Origin: Nocardioides dongkuii
GTDB lineage: Bacteria > Actinomycetota > Actinomycetes > Propionibacteriales > Nocardioidaceae
Direction: 5' to 3'
DNA: 64,000 nt
Assembly: GCF_014127485.1 (NCBI RefSeq)
Contig: NZ_CP059903.1
Coordinates: forward strand, 2,542,001 to 2,606,000
Every line of letters starts with the position of its first letter. Position 1 is the first letter of the stretch. Below, piece by piece: positions 15,167 through 24,680 of the stretch. The position numbers and the translations under genes were made by a program. The notes below the pieces were generated by a model. The model did not search any database. It saw nothing but the letters and a program-made list of their open reading frames with translations, and was not told where the DNA came from.

Positions 15167-15904
15167 TCAGATCTTGGTCGGGATGGCGGTGACGGTCCCG
15201 CCGTCCATCACGAACTCCGCCCCCGTCGCGAAGGACGACTCGTCGCCGGCGAGGAAGAGCACGAACGCCGCCACCTCCTCGCAGGTGCCCGGGCGGCCCA
15301 GGGGGATCGGGATCAGGTCCTCGGGCATCGCGTCGGTGGCGGGGGTGCTGATCCGCCCCGGGTGCAGCGAGTTCACCCGGATGCCGTGCGGGGCGAGCTC
15401 GAGGGCCAGGGACTTGGTGAGCCCGCGCAGGCCCCACTTCGAGGCGACGTACCCGTGCGCCCAGGGCGTGCCCCGCAGGCCCTCGATCGAGGAGGTGTTG
15501 ATGATCGAGCCGCCGCCGGCGGCGATCATCGCGTCGGCCGCGGCGCGGGCGCCGAGGAAGGCGCCGGTGAGGTTCACGTCGAGCATCTGCTGCCACTGGT
15601 CGGTGCGGTAGCGCTGCAGCTTGCCGCCGTTGAAGATCCCGGCGTTGTTGAAGAGCACGTCGAGGCGGCCGAACTCCGCGACGGTGTGCTCGACCGCGCT
15701 GGTCCAGTCCTCCTCGCGGGTCACGTCGAGGTGGACGTAGCGGGCGGCGTCACCCAGCTCCTCGGCCAGCGCCGCGCCCTCCTCGTCGAGCAGGTCGCCG
15801 ATCACGACCTGCGCCCCCTCGGCGATCAGCAGCCGGGCGCTGGCGCCGCCGATGTTGCGCGCGCCCCCGCTGATCAGCACGACCTTGCCCTCGACACGTC
15901 CCAT
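15167..15904 (-). CDS. SDR dehydrogenase resembling FabG3 / 3-alpha(20-beta)-hydroxysteroid dehydrogenase
   Basis: With the ATG at 15904 (TATCGT seven bases upstream) the protein has 245 residues. It shows the Rossmann motif SGGARNIGGA (about 11-20), NNAG, and the catalytic Ser-Tyr-Lys (IINTSSIEG, then HGYVASKWG). The whole sequence, including DAARYVHLDVTREEDWTSAV and TGAEFVMDGGTV, closely follows what I recall of mycobacterial FabG3 (Rv2002). That enzyme is an NADH-dependent 20-beta-hydroxysteroid dehydrogenase. A steroid or related alicyclic substrate is therefore plausible. The gene is divergent from a reductase at 15964, with a KstR-like site between them. Confidence 0.8.
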   Translation of the reverse strand: MGRVEGKVVLISGGARNIGGASARLLIAEGAQVVIGDLLDEEGAALAEELGDAARYVHLDVTREEDWTSAVEHTVAEFGRLDVLFNNAGIFNGGKLQRYRTDQWQQMLDVNLTGAFLGARAAADAMIAAGGGSIINTSSIEGLRGTPWAHGYVASKWGLRGLTKSLALELAPHGIRVNSLHPGRISTPATDAMPEDLIPIPLGRPGTCEEVAAFVLFLAGDESSFATGAEFVMDGGTVTAIPTKI

Positions 15905-15935
15905 GCGCGGGACGATAACATCGTTTTCCGACAGG

Positions 15936-15949
15936 TAGAACACGTTCCA
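15936..15949. promoter_or_regulatory. KstR-like TetR operator (TnnAACnnGTTnnA)
   Basis: TAGAACACGTTCCA fits exactly the published KstR consensus TnnAACnnGTTnnA for cholesterol-catabolism genes. It lies between the divergent dehydrogenase and reductase genes, 15 nt before the latter's ATG, so it could block both promoters. The neighbouring TetR gene could encode the regulator. Confidence 0.6.
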
Positions 15950-15963
15950 GTTCAGGAGTCGCC

Positions 15964-17049
15964 ATGCCCATCCGCGTCGCTCAGGTCAGCACCGGCAACG
16001 CCGGCCGACTGACCCTTCGCCAGCTCATCGCCGACGACCGGTTCGAGCTGGTGGCGGTCTCCACGTCCACGCCGGAGAAGGTCGGCAAGGACGCCGGGGA
16101 GCTCGCGGGCGTCGACACCGTCACGGGCGTCGCCGCCGTCGGCGACCTGGACGCGCTCATCGCGGCGGCCCCCGAGTGCGTCGTCTACTGCGCGATGGGC
16201 GACACCCGCCCGGTCGAGGCGACCAACGACGTACGCCGGCTGCTCGAGGCCGGCATCGACGTCGTGGGCTCGGCGCCGGGCACCCTGCAGTACCCCTGGG
16301 GCACGATGCCCGCCAAGGTGATCGACAAGGTCGAGGCCTCGGCCCGCGCCGGCGGCGCGAGCCTCTACATCACCGGCGTCGACCCCGGCTTCGCCAGCGA
16401 CCTGGTGCCGCTCGCGCTGGCCAGCACCTGCCAGCGGATCGAGCAGATCCGGTGCTACGAGCTGGCCGACTACGCGACGTACGACGGCGCGGAGGTGATG
16501 TTCGACCTGATGGGCTTCGGCAAGCCGGTCACCGACACGCCGCTGCTCTTCCTCCCCGGCGTGCTCGCGCTGGCCTGGGGCACCGCGATCCGGATGATGG
16601 CCGACGGTCTCGGCATCGAGGTCGACGAGGTCGTCGAGCACTGGGAGGCCGAGCCGGCGCCGGAGGGCTACGACATCGCCGCCGGCCGGATCGAGAAGGG
16701 CACGATCGCCGCCCTGAAGTTCTCCATCAGCGGCATGGTCGCCGGCCACCCGGCCATCGTGGTCGAGCACGTGACCCGGACCCGCGACGACCTCCGCCCC
16801 GACTGGGCGCGCCCGGCGAGCGGCGGCGGCTCCTACCGGGTCGAGATCATCGGCGAGCCGAGCTACGTGGTCGACGTGGTGCCGAGCAGCGAGCACGGCG
16901 ACCACAACCACGCCGCGATCGTGGCGGCCTGCGGCCGGATCGTGAACGCGATCCCGGACGTGCGTGCGGCCGCCCCGGGCATCCGGACGACGCTCGACCT
17001 GCCGCTGCCGACCGGGCGGGGCACCTACACCGGCCCGGTCGCGCGCTGA
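15964..17049 (+). CDS. NAD(P)H-dependent reductase, dihydrodipicolinate-reductase-like
   Basis: This is a 361-residue protein. An N-terminal Rossmann domain starts VAQVSTGNAGRLTLRQL, where the dinucleotide loop reads STGNAG instead of the usual GxxGxxG. The domain continues to CVVYCAMGDTRP. A C-terminal domain contains ITGVDPGFASDLVPLAL and YDGAEVMFDLMGFGKP. This pattern is typical of the actinobacterial proteins annotated as dihydrodipicolinate reductase or 2,4-diaminopentanoate-dehydrogenase-like. They often occur among lipid and steroid genes, and this is not a true DapB. CAGGAG seven bases before the ATG supports the start. The shared KstR-like operator suggests a role with the SDR. Confidence 0.75.
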   Translation: MPIRVAQVSTGNAGRLTLRQLIADDRFELVAVSTSTPEKVGKDAGELAGVDTVTGVAAVGDLDALIAAAPECVVYCAMGDTRPVEATNDVRRLLEAGIDVVGSAPGTLQYPWGTMPAKVIDKVEASARAGGASLYITGVDPGFASDLVPLALASTCQRIEQIRCYELADYATYDGAEVMFDLMGFGKPVTDTPLLFLPGVLALAWGTAIRMMADGLGIEVDEVVEHWEAEPAPEGYDIAAGRIEKGTIAALKFSISGMVAGHPAIVVEHVTRTRDDLRPDWARPASGGGSYRVEIIGEPSYVVDVVPSSEHGDHNHAAIVAACGRIVNAIPDVRAAAPGIRTTLDLPLPTGRGTYTGPVAR

Positions 17050-17102
17050 GGGCTGCGGGCCACGGCGTACTCCCCGGCCTCTCCCGGGATCCCGGCCGCT
17101 GC

Positions 17103-18803
<1,701 letters not shown>

Positions 18804-19454
18804 TCAGGGTTTGCGGCGGTTGACGTAGATCGCGGCCTGGGTGCGGCTCTCGAGACCCAGCTTGGCGAGCAACGAGGAGACGTAGTTCTTCACGGTCTTC
18901 TCCGCCAAGTGCATCTCCTGCGCGATGTGCCGGTTGGTCAGCCCCTGGGCGATCAGGTCCAGGATGCGCTGCTCCTGCCCGGTCAGCCGCTCCAGCCCCT
19001 CGTCCCTGGGCGGTCCGGAGCGGAGCCGCTCCAGCACCTGCGCGGTGACCGCGGGGTCGAGCATCGACTGGCCGTCGGCGACCCGCCGTACCGTGTCGAG
19101 GAGGTCGCTGCCGCGGACCTGCTTGAGGACGTACCCGGCGGCGCCGGCCATGATCGCAGCGAACAGCGCGTCGTCGTCGTCGTACGACGTGAGGATCAGC
19201 GCCCGGATCGAGGGGTCGACCGATCGGATCTCGCGGCAGACGTCGATGCCGGACCCGTCGGGCAGCCGGCCGTCGAGGATCGCGACGTCCGGGCGCAGCG
19301 CCGGGATCCGGCGGGTCGCCTCCTCGGCGAGGCCGGACTCCCCCACGACCTCGATGTCGCCGTCGCTCTCCAGCAGCTCGCGGATGCCGCGGCGCACGAT
19401 CTCGTGGTCGTCGAGGAGGAACACGCGGATCGGGGCCCGCTGGTCGTCGGCCAT
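18804..19454 (-). CDS. devR: NarL/LuxR-type response regulator, DosR/DevR
   Basis: This is a 216-residue response regulator. The receiver domain has the acidic pair DD (15-16), phospho-acceptor Asp61 in VAILDGRLPDG, and Lys in YVLKQV. The LuxR-type helix-turn-helix at the C-terminus (LTGQEQRILDLIAQGLTNRH, then EKTVKNYVSSLLAKLG) is nearly identical to what I recall of DosR. It should bind DosR boxes and switch on hypoxia and dormancy genes; two such boxes lie within 1.6 kb. TAGGTT six bases before the ATG suggests a leaderless message. The kinase gene follows after 33 nt. Confidence 0.9.
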   Translation of the reverse strand: MADDQRAPIRVFLLDDHEIVRRGIRELLESDGDIEVVGESGLAEEATRRIPALRPDVAILDGRLPDGSGIDVCREIRSVDPSIRALILTSYDDDDALFAAIMAGAAGYVLKQVRGSDLLDTVRRVADGQSMLDPAVTAQVLERLRSGPPRDEGLERLTGQEQRILDLIAQGLTNRHIAQEMHLAEKTVKNYVSSLLAKLGLESRTQAAIYVNRRKP

Positions 19455-19526
19455 GCCCCGAACCTAGCGGCTCGCGGCCCCGCCGAGGACGGCGCCGGGC
19501 CGACGCCCGGGCCGTCGGCCCGTCGG

Positions 19527-19546
19527 TTCGGGACCTTGGACCCTGA
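19527..19546. promoter_or_regulatory. DosR box upstream of the nitroreductase
   Basis: TTCGGGACCTTGGACCCTGA matches 15 of 20 positions of the DosR consensus TTSGGGACTWWAGTCCCSAA, including the GGGAC and CCC cores. It lies 57 nt before the nitroreductase ATG and 72 nt before the divergent devR start, so it may act on both. Confidence 0.7.
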
Positions 19547-19603
19547 TGAGGAGGCGGGGTCGGGGCTGACCATCGGGGGTACCCGACCCACCCAGGAGGA
19601 TCC

Positions 19604-20521
19604 ATGCCGTCCCGCAGCATGGCCAGCAGCGCGCCTGCCCCGGCCGACGTGCACGCCCTGCTCGGGCTGGCCTGCCGGGCGCCGAGCGTGCACAACTCCC
19701 AGCCGTGGGGGTGGCGGGCCGCGGGCGACACGATCGAGCTGTACGCCGACCAGAGCCGTCTCTTCACGGCGTCTGACCCCGACGGGCGCAACCTGCTGAT
19801 CAGCTGCGGCGCGGCTCTGCACCACCTCACGCTGGCGGCCGCGGCCCACGGCTGGTCCACCACCGTCGACCGGCTCCCGGACCCCGGGCGCCCGGACCTG
19901 CTCGCCCGGACGCGGCTCGTCCCGTCGACGCCGTCGCCGACCGGTGCCCGCGACCTCGCCGCGATCGCCGCCCGGGTGACCGACCGGCGCCGGTTCACCT
20001 CGTGGCCGGTCGCCGCCGGCCTGCTCGAGGACCTCGCGGCGAGCGCGTCGGGTGCCGGCGTCGTGGTCGTGCCCGTGGTCGACCTGCCGGGTCGGCACCG
20101 GACCGAGCTGCTGTGCGCCCGGGCCCGTGACGCGCAGGCGGCCGACCCCGGGCTGCGCGAGGAGCAGCGTCTGTGGGTGGACCGCGGCTCCGACGACGAC
20201 CTGCTCGCCGGCTCGGACGGCGTGCTCGTCCTCGGCACCGACCACGACGCCCCGGAGGACCGGCTGCGGGCCGGGGAGGCCCTGAGCGCCCTGTGGCTGC
20301 GGGCCACGGACGAGCAGCTCTCGGTCGTCCCCGTCAGCCAGGTGGTGGAGGTGCGGGAGACCCGGGACGCCCTGCGCCACGAGGTGCTCGACGGCAGCCT
20401 GCACCCGCAGCTGGTGGTCCGCCTCGCCTGGCAGGAGATCGCGCGGAGCACGCTGCCGCGGACCCTGCGCCGTCCGGTCCGGGACGTGCTGGCCTCCTGG
20501 GGGCCGACCCGGATCAGGTGA
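19604..20521 (+). CDS. Acg-type nitroreductase-fold protein
   Basis: This 305-residue protein of the nitroreductase superfamily resembles Acg (Rv2032) of the DosR regulon. LACRAPSVHNSQPWGWR near the N-terminus is the signature of that group; the SxHNxQP loop covers the flavin. DPDGRNLLISCGAALHHL follows. In mycobacterial Acg the active site binds FMN but is occluded, so catalytic activity is uncertain here. AGGAGG before the ATG is a strong ribosome-binding site. The upstream DosR box and neighbouring devR-devS support hypoxic control. The 3' end overlaps the convergent gene by 8 nt. Confidence 0.82.
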   Translation: MPSRSMASSAPAPADVHALLGLACRAPSVHNSQPWGWRAAGDTIELYADQSRLFTASDPDGRNLLISCGAALHHLTLAAAAHGWSTTVDRLPDPGRPDLLARTRLVPSTPSPTGARDLAAIAARVTDRRRFTSWPVAAGLLEDLAASASGAGVVVVPVVDLPGRHRTELLCARARDAQAADPGLREEQRLWVDRGSDDDLLAGSDGVLVLGTDHDAPEDRLRAGEALSALWLRATDEQLSVVPVSQVVEVRETRDALRHEVLDGSLHPQLVVRLAWQEIARSTLPRTLRRPVRDVLASWGPTRIR

Positions 20522-20963
20522 CCCTGCCGTAGCCCTCCGTACGGGTCGCGTCCCAGCCGGTGCCGAGCTGCCGCCCGGTGAGCTCGGTCCACCGCAGCCG
20601 GACCAGGACCGTCCGCTCCCCCGGCGCCCAGGTGCGCGGCGGCCGGGTCCGCTCCACCTCGGCCAGCTCGTCGGGGTCGGTGACCTCCGCCAGCGGCCCG
20701 CGGGCCTGCACCGACCACCCGTGCTGGTCGGCGTGGTCGATGCCGTCGACCTCGAAGGCGACCGTGGCGCCCGGCTCCTCCCGGGCCAGCCGGGCCAGCC
20801 CCGACGTCGGCGTGGTGCGGACCACGACGGCATCACCGACGACGGCGTAGTTGACGGGGTGGATGCGCGGCCCGTCGTACGCCCAGAAGGCGAGGCGTCC
20901 GACCACCCCCCGGGCGAGGAGCGCGCGGCAGTCCTCGGCGTCCAGCTCGATCTCCGACCTCAT
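20514..20963 (-). CDS. Flavin-reductase-fold protein (pyridoxamine 5'-phosphate oxidase-like)
   Basis: This 149-residue protein has the split-barrel pattern of the PNPOx-like group: LLARGVVGRLAFWAYDGPRI, VNYAVVGDAVVVRT, then GATVAFEVDGID and GWSVQARGPL. These small proteins bind FMN, F420 or haem, and several are in the DosR regulon of mycobacteria. The start codon at 20963 lies 29 nt from a DosR box. The paralogue at 21695 has the same layout. The exact cofactor cannot be told from sequence alone. Confidence 0.8.
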   Translation of the reverse strand: MRSEIELDAEDCRALLARGVVGRLAFWAYDGPRIHPVNYAVVGDAVVVRTTPTSGLARLAREEPGATVAFEVDGIDHADQHGWSVQARGPLAEVTDPDELAEVERTRPPRTWAPGERTVLVRLRWTELTGRQLGTGWDATRTEGYGRVT

Positions 20964-20991
20964 GGACCGATCATCGCGCCTGCCGCCCGGG

Positions 20992-21011
20992 GACGGGACC
21001 AAAGACCCGCA
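20992..21011. promoter_or_regulatory. DosR box in the flavoprotein / DoxX divergent region
   Basis: GACGGGACCAAAGACCCGCA matches 15 of 20 positions of the DosR consensus, with GGGAC and CCC cores and the AAA centre. It lies 29 nt from the flavoprotein start (minus strand) and 94 nt from the DoxX ATG (plus strand). It can therefore serve both transcripts. Confidence 0.7.
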
Positions 21012-21104
21012 CGGAGCCGTGACCGCCGCCTCTCCCGCCGCACGCGGATCGGCGGGAGCCTGGAGGCACATCGACAGGCACCATCGAGTGAGAGGAACAC
21101 CGCC

Positions 21105-21692
21105 ATGACCGTCCACGGCGAGCACACCGCCACCGAACGCCACGTCACCCCCACGGCCCAGGACGAGGTCACGGTCGGCAGTTTCGCCCGCCACGCCCTG
21201 GCCCTCCTGCGGATCGGCTTCGGCTTCACGTTCCTGTGGGCCTTCTTCGACAAGCTCCTCGCCCTCGGCTTCAGCACCGGCCGCGACGAGACCGGCGCGG
21301 TCGACCGGTTCGGCGACGCCGCCTGGATCAACGGCGGCAGCCCCACGGAGGGCTTCCTGGCCTTCGGCGCCGACGGCCCCTTCAAGAGCCTGTACAACGA
21401 CATCGCCGGCGCCTGGTGGGCCGACACCCTCTTCATGCTCGGCCTGGCCGGCATCGGTCTCGCGCTCCTCCTCGGGATCGGCATGCGCCTCGCGGCCGGT
21501 GCCGGCGCCCTGCTCTACGTGCTGATGTGGACCGTCGTCCTGCCCCCGGAGAACAACCCGGTCATCGACGACCACCTGCTCAGCGCCCTCACCCTGGTCG
21601 TCCTCGCCGCCCTCCGCGCCGGCGACACCTGGGGACTGGGCCGTCCGTGGAGCCGGACCGGTCTGGTCCAGAAGTTCCCCGTCCTCCGCTGA
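21105..21692 (+). CDS. DoxX-family membrane protein
   Basis: This 195-residue protein has about four membrane helices: LALLRIGFGFTFLWAFFDKL, LFMLGLAGIGLALLLGIGMR, AGAGALLYVLMWTVVL and HLLSALTLVVLAAL. The first helix region and FDKLLALGF match DoxX/DUF417-type quinone-linked membrane proteins. DoxX proteins take part in thiol-redox or terminal-oxidase complexes, and their exact role is uncertain in actinobacteria. GAGAGGA supports the ATG. A DosR box lies upstream, and the flavoprotein gene at 21695 follows after 2 nt. Confidence 0.8.
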   Translation: MTVHGEHTATERHVTPTAQDEVTVGSFARHALALLRIGFGFTFLWAFFDKLLALGFSTGRDETGAVDRFGDAAWINGGSPTEGFLAFGADGPFKSLYNDIAGAWWADTLFMLGLAGIGLALLLGIGMRLAAGAGALLYVLMWTVVLPPENNPVIDDHLLSALTLVVLAALRAGDTWGLGRPWSRTGLVQKFPVLR

Positions 21693-21694
21693 CC

Positions 21695-22135
21695 ATGGCG
21701 CCGACAGGACCGAGCTCCCAGCCGGCCCCCCGCGACGGGGGCCGGCTGGCCACGCTCTCCGAGGACGAGTGCTGGACGCTGCTCGCCCAGCAGACCGTCA
21801 GCCGCATCGCCTGGACCGGGCCCGAGGGCCCGGTCGTCGTGCCGGTCAACCACGGGATCACCGACCGCACCCTCTGGATCCGGACCACGGCGTACGCCGC
21901 GCTGGCGCGGGAGGCCGACGACAGCCGGGTCGCCGTGGAGTGCGACCGGTTCGACGACGCCGGCCACACCGGGTGGAGCGTGCTCGTGAAGGGGACGGCG
22001 CACCTCTGGTACACCGGCGACGACGGGACGCCGCCGCCCGTCGAGCCGTGGCCCGCCGGGCCGCGCCCGCTGTGGGTCCTCGTCCGTCCGCGCGAGGTGA
22101 CCGGGCGGCGGCTGGTCGTCCCGGCTCCCGGGTAG
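21695..22135 (+). CDS. Flavin-reductase-fold protein (PNPOx-like), second copy
   Basis: This 146-residue paralogue of the protein at 20514-20963 contains LLAQQTVSRIAWTGPEGPVV, PVNHGITDRTLWIRTTAYAA, ALAREADDSRVAVECD and GWSVLVKGTAHL. It begins 2 nt after the DoxX stop, so it is in the DoxX operon and probably also under DosR control. A GGAC-type Shine-Dalgarno is weak, as expected for a coupled gene. The cofactor (FMN, F420 or haem) is not decidable by eye. Confidence 0.8.
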   Translation: MAPTGPSSQPAPRDGGRLATLSEDECWTLLAQQTVSRIAWTGPEGPVVVPVNHGITDRTLWIRTTAYAALAREADDSRVAVECDRFDDAGHTGWSVLVKGTAHLWYTGDDGTPPPVEPWPAGPRPLWVLVRPREVTGRRLVVPAPG

Positions 22136-22152
22136 CGCTCAGGGACCGACGC

Positions 22153-23367
22153 TCAGGGACCGAGCAGGCCGAGCTCGACGGCCTCCTCGCGCAGCTCCTC
22201 GCGCACGCTGGGGTGGGCGGCGTGCTCGATCAGCCGCCGCGCCTGCTCGCCCTGCGTGTGCCCGAACACCTCCGCGACCCCCTGCTCGGTCACCACGGCG
22301 CTCATCTGGAACGACGTCACGGGCTCGTCGACGAGCGGGACGATCGTCGAGACGTCGGCCTTGGGGTGCCAGGACCGCAGCGCGATCACGGCCTGGCCGC
22401 CGGGGCTGTGCAGCGCCCCGACGATGAAGTCGGTCTGCCCGCCGAAGCCGGAGTGGATGCGCGCCTGGATCCGCGAGGCGTTGGCCTGGCCGAACAGGTC
22501 GACCTGCAGCGCGGTGTTCACGCTGACCATGGCGGGGTTGCGGGCGATCCGTCCCGGGTCGTTGGTGACCTCCGTGCGCGCCATCAGCACCCGCTCGTTG
22601 CCGTCCACCCAGTCGAGGAGCTCCTGGGAGCCGAAGAGGAACGACGCGGTCACCGGCACCGCGGGGTCGAGGGCGCCGGCCCGCTCGAGCGCCAGCACGG
22701 AGTCGGAGAACATCTCGGTCCAGATCCGCAGCCCGCGGCGGTCCACCATGCCGCGCATGGTCGCGTCCGGCACCGCCCCGATGCCGGCCTGCAGGGTCGC
22801 ACCGTCGGGCACCCGCTCGGCCACGAGCGCCCCGATCCGCGCCGAGGGCTCGTCGACGCCCACGACGGGCGCGTGCGCCAGCGGCTCGTCGGCCTCGACC
22901 AGCACGTCGACGAGCTCCAGGTCGAGCTCGGCGTCGCCGTACGTCCACGGGAGGCTGTCGTTGACCTGGGCGACCACGAGGCCGCCGCGGCGCCGGACCG
23001 CCTCGACGGCCGCGGGCAGCACGTTGACCTCGATGCCGAGCGAGACCTTGCCGCCCCGCGGCCGGGTCGTGTGCAGGACGACCACGTCCGGCGGCATCAC
23101 CGAGGCGAACAGGGTCGGCACCAGGGAGAGCCGGGACGGCACGTAGGAGAGCCGGGGGCTGCGCCGCATGCCGGGCCCCACGAACGAGGTCTCCAGCACC
23201 ACCCCGTCGCGGTCCGGGATGCCCGGCTGGGCGTTGAGCATCCAGAGCCGGTACGACGGCAGCGCCGCGTCGACCAGGGCCAGGGTGTGCCACGGGGTGG
23301 CGTGGTTGCCGCTGACGACGACGCGGGGGTCCGGCGGGAGGTTGCTCAGGTGCGAGGCGAGGTCCAC
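22153..23367 (-). CDS. Acetyl-CoA hydrolase/transferase family protein
   Basis: From the GTG at 23367 the protein has 404 residues, the usual size for family I CoA transferases of the acetyl-CoA hydrolase / 4-hydroxybutyrate CoA-transferase group. ATLQAGIGAVPDAT is the CoA-binding glycine loop. RIWTEMFSDSVLAL holds the Glu expected to form the glutamyl-CoA thioester. GFGGQTDFIVGALHSPGG is the conserved C-terminal signature. It moves CoA between acyl groups or hydrolyses acyl-CoA. It starts 29 nt after the ATPase gene and may be cotranscribed with it. The position next to the DosR cluster hints at acetate metabolism at low oxygen, which is inference. Confidence 0.83.
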   Translation of the reverse strand: MDLASHLSNLPPDPRVVVSGNHATPWHTLALVDAALPSYRLWMLNAQPGIPDRDGVVLETSFVGPGMRRSPRLSYVPSRLSLVPTLFASVMPPDVVVLHTTRPRGGKVSLGIEVNVLPAAVEAVRRRGGLVVAQVNDSLPWTYGDAELDLELVDVLVEADEPLAHAPVVGVDEPSARIGALVAERVPDGATLQAGIGAVPDATMRGMVDRRGLRIWTEMFSDSVLALERAGALDPAVPVTASFLFGSQELLDWVDGNERVLMARTEVTNDPGRIARNPAMVSVNTALQVDLFGQANASRIQARIHSGFGGQTDFIVGALHSPGGQAVIALRSWHPKADVSTIVPLVDEPVTSFQMSAVVTEQGVAEVFGHTQGEQARRLIEHAAHPSVREELREEAVELGLLGP

Positions 23368-23396
23368 CCACCCATCCCAGCAGACGGCAGATCCGG

Positions 23397-23783
23397 TCAG
23401 CCCACGAGGCCCAGCTCGGCGGTCACGAGCGTGCCGCCGTTCTCCTGCACGCACCAGCGGTCACTGAGGTGCTCGACGATCCGGAGGCCACGTCCCGAGG
23501 TGGCCCCGGAGCAGGCGCGGCCCGGCGCGAGTCGCCCGCACCGCCCGGAGTCGCGGACGCTGAGCCGGACCCGGTCGCGCAGGACGGTCCAGGTGACCTC
23601 GAGGTGGTCGTCGGTGGTCTTCCGGCCGCCGTGCAGCACGGCGTTGGTGACCAGCTCGCTCAGCACGACCGCGGCGTCGTCGATCTGGTCGGCCGGCACG
23701 CCGGACTTCCCGAGGCAGACGACCATCGCGCGGCGCGCGACGCTCGTCGAACGCGGGACGGCGGGGAGCACCAGCGAGGTCAT
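23397..23783 (-). CDS. Anti-sigma-type serine kinase ATPase (RsbW/SpoIIAB-like, HATPase_c_2)
   Basis: This is a stand-alone ATPase of about 128 residues from the ATG at 23783; upstream starts up to 23816 exist. VVLSELVTNAVLHGG is the N-box that binds Mg-ATP, RLSVRDSGRC is the DxGxG-like region (here DSG) and GRGLRIVEHLSDRW is the G2 box. Actinobacterial proteins of this kind act as anti-sigma factors or as kinases of STAS proteins. No sigma or STAS gene is adjacent; the partner-switching genes lie 20 kb away. The preferred start has its Shine-Dalgarno unusually close. Confidence 0.75.
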   Translation of the reverse strand: MTSLVLPAVPRSTSVARRAMVVCLGKSGVPADQIDDAAVVLSELVTNAVLHGGRKTTDDHLEVTWTVLRDRVRLSVRDSGRCGRLAPGRACSGATSGRGLRIVEHLSDRWCVQENGGTLVTAELGLVG

Positions 23784-23836
23784 GCTCCCCCAGTGCCACA
23801 TCCGGGGCTGACTCAATCCTCCCGGACCCGATCCGG

Positions 23837-24307
23837 TCAGCCGCCGACGCGCAGGACGGCGATCACGACGCCGGACTCGTGCTCCTCGACCTCGACCACG
23901 CCGGGCGAGTCGATGACGAGCTTCTGCTCGGACCGGCCGGGCCCGAACTCGACGTACTGCTCGGGCCGGGAGTGCACGTGCAGCTCGCCCGCGCGGTCGG
24001 AGTCGAAGCGCAGCGTCAGCGGCTCCCCCACCTCGAGCTCGATCTCCTCGGCGTTCGGGCCGACGTCGGCGCCGGACACCTCGACGTCCAGCTGGGGCCC
24101 GGCCGGCTTCGCCGACGGGCTCGGGGACTCGGGCGCGGTCGACTCGGTGGTCGACGGAGCGGCCGAGGACGGCGTGGCCGACGGGGTCGGCGAGGACGCC
24201 GGGTCCTCGGCGCTGCCCTCGTCGTCGGACGAGCAGGCGCCCAGGACGCCCACGAGGACGGCGGCCGCGGCGGCGGAGGTCAGGCGGTACGTCGTACGGC
24301 GGGTCAC
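23837..24307 (-). CDS. Lipoprotein with cupredoxin-like beta domain
   Basis: This is a 156-residue precursor. The lipobox LVGVLGAC places the lipid-modified Cys at about residue 25. A Ser/Pro/Thr/Ala linker follows (about 30-70), then a beta-rich domain with IELEVGEPLTLRFDSDRAGE, LHVHSRPEQYVEF and GVVEVEEHESGVVIAVLRV. The HVHS and the C-terminal EEHESG loop resemble cupredoxin-like domains, though a full copper site is not evident. TAGGGT six bases before the GTG at 24307 suggests a leaderless message. Role unknown, probably at the outer membrane surface. Confidence 0.7.
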   Translation of the reverse strand: MTRRTTYRLTSAAAAAVLVGVLGACSSDDEGSAEDPASSPTPSATPSSAAPSTTESTAPESPSPSAKPAGPQLDVEVSGADVGPNAEEIELEVGEPLTLRFDSDRAGELHVHSRPEQYVEFGPGRSEQKLVIDSPGVVEVEEHESGVVIAVLRVGG

Positions 24308-24360
24308 GGCGTCACCCTAACGACCGGGTCTCGGCCCTCCTCGCCCCGGGCCGCGCGGGA

Positions 24361-24609
24361 TCAGTCGAACCAGACCGCGTCGCAGGAGCCGCACCCGAAC
24401 TCGCGGACCGACCCGCCGTCGTCGAACTCGACGCCACGCAGCCGCCACTCGTGCTCGTGCTCCACGTCCGGCTCCACGACCAGGCGCAGGTGTGGGGCGG
24501 GCAGCCGGGACGCGTCCCCGACCGGGACGACGGGCTCCAGCGGCGCGAGCGGTTCCCCTGCGGTCACGTGCGTCTCCTCGTCGGACGGGAGCACCGTCGG
24601 GCTCCTCAC
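24361..24609 (-). CDS. Small protein with C-terminal CxxC
   Basis: This 82-residue protein ends REFGCGSCDAVWFD. The CGSC pair may bind a metal or act as a redox pair; one CxxC is too few for a full zinc ribbon unless the protein dimerises. The start is uncertain: the GTG at 24609 has GGGAGG 11 nt upstream, and an internal GTG at 24567 would give a shorter form. It lies between a lipoprotein gene and the degenerate phosphoesterase gene, all on the minus strand. No family recognised. Confidence 0.5.
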   Translation of the reverse strand: MRSPTVLPSDEETHVTAGEPLAPLEPVVPVGDASRLPAPHLRLVVEPDVEHEHEWRLRGVEFDDGGSVREFGCGSCDAVWFD

Positions 24610-24680
24610 CTACCATGACGCCTCCCGAGCCCCGTTGGTTGCCGACCCGCGGGGGCGTATCCGGATCGTCTGGACCGGCG

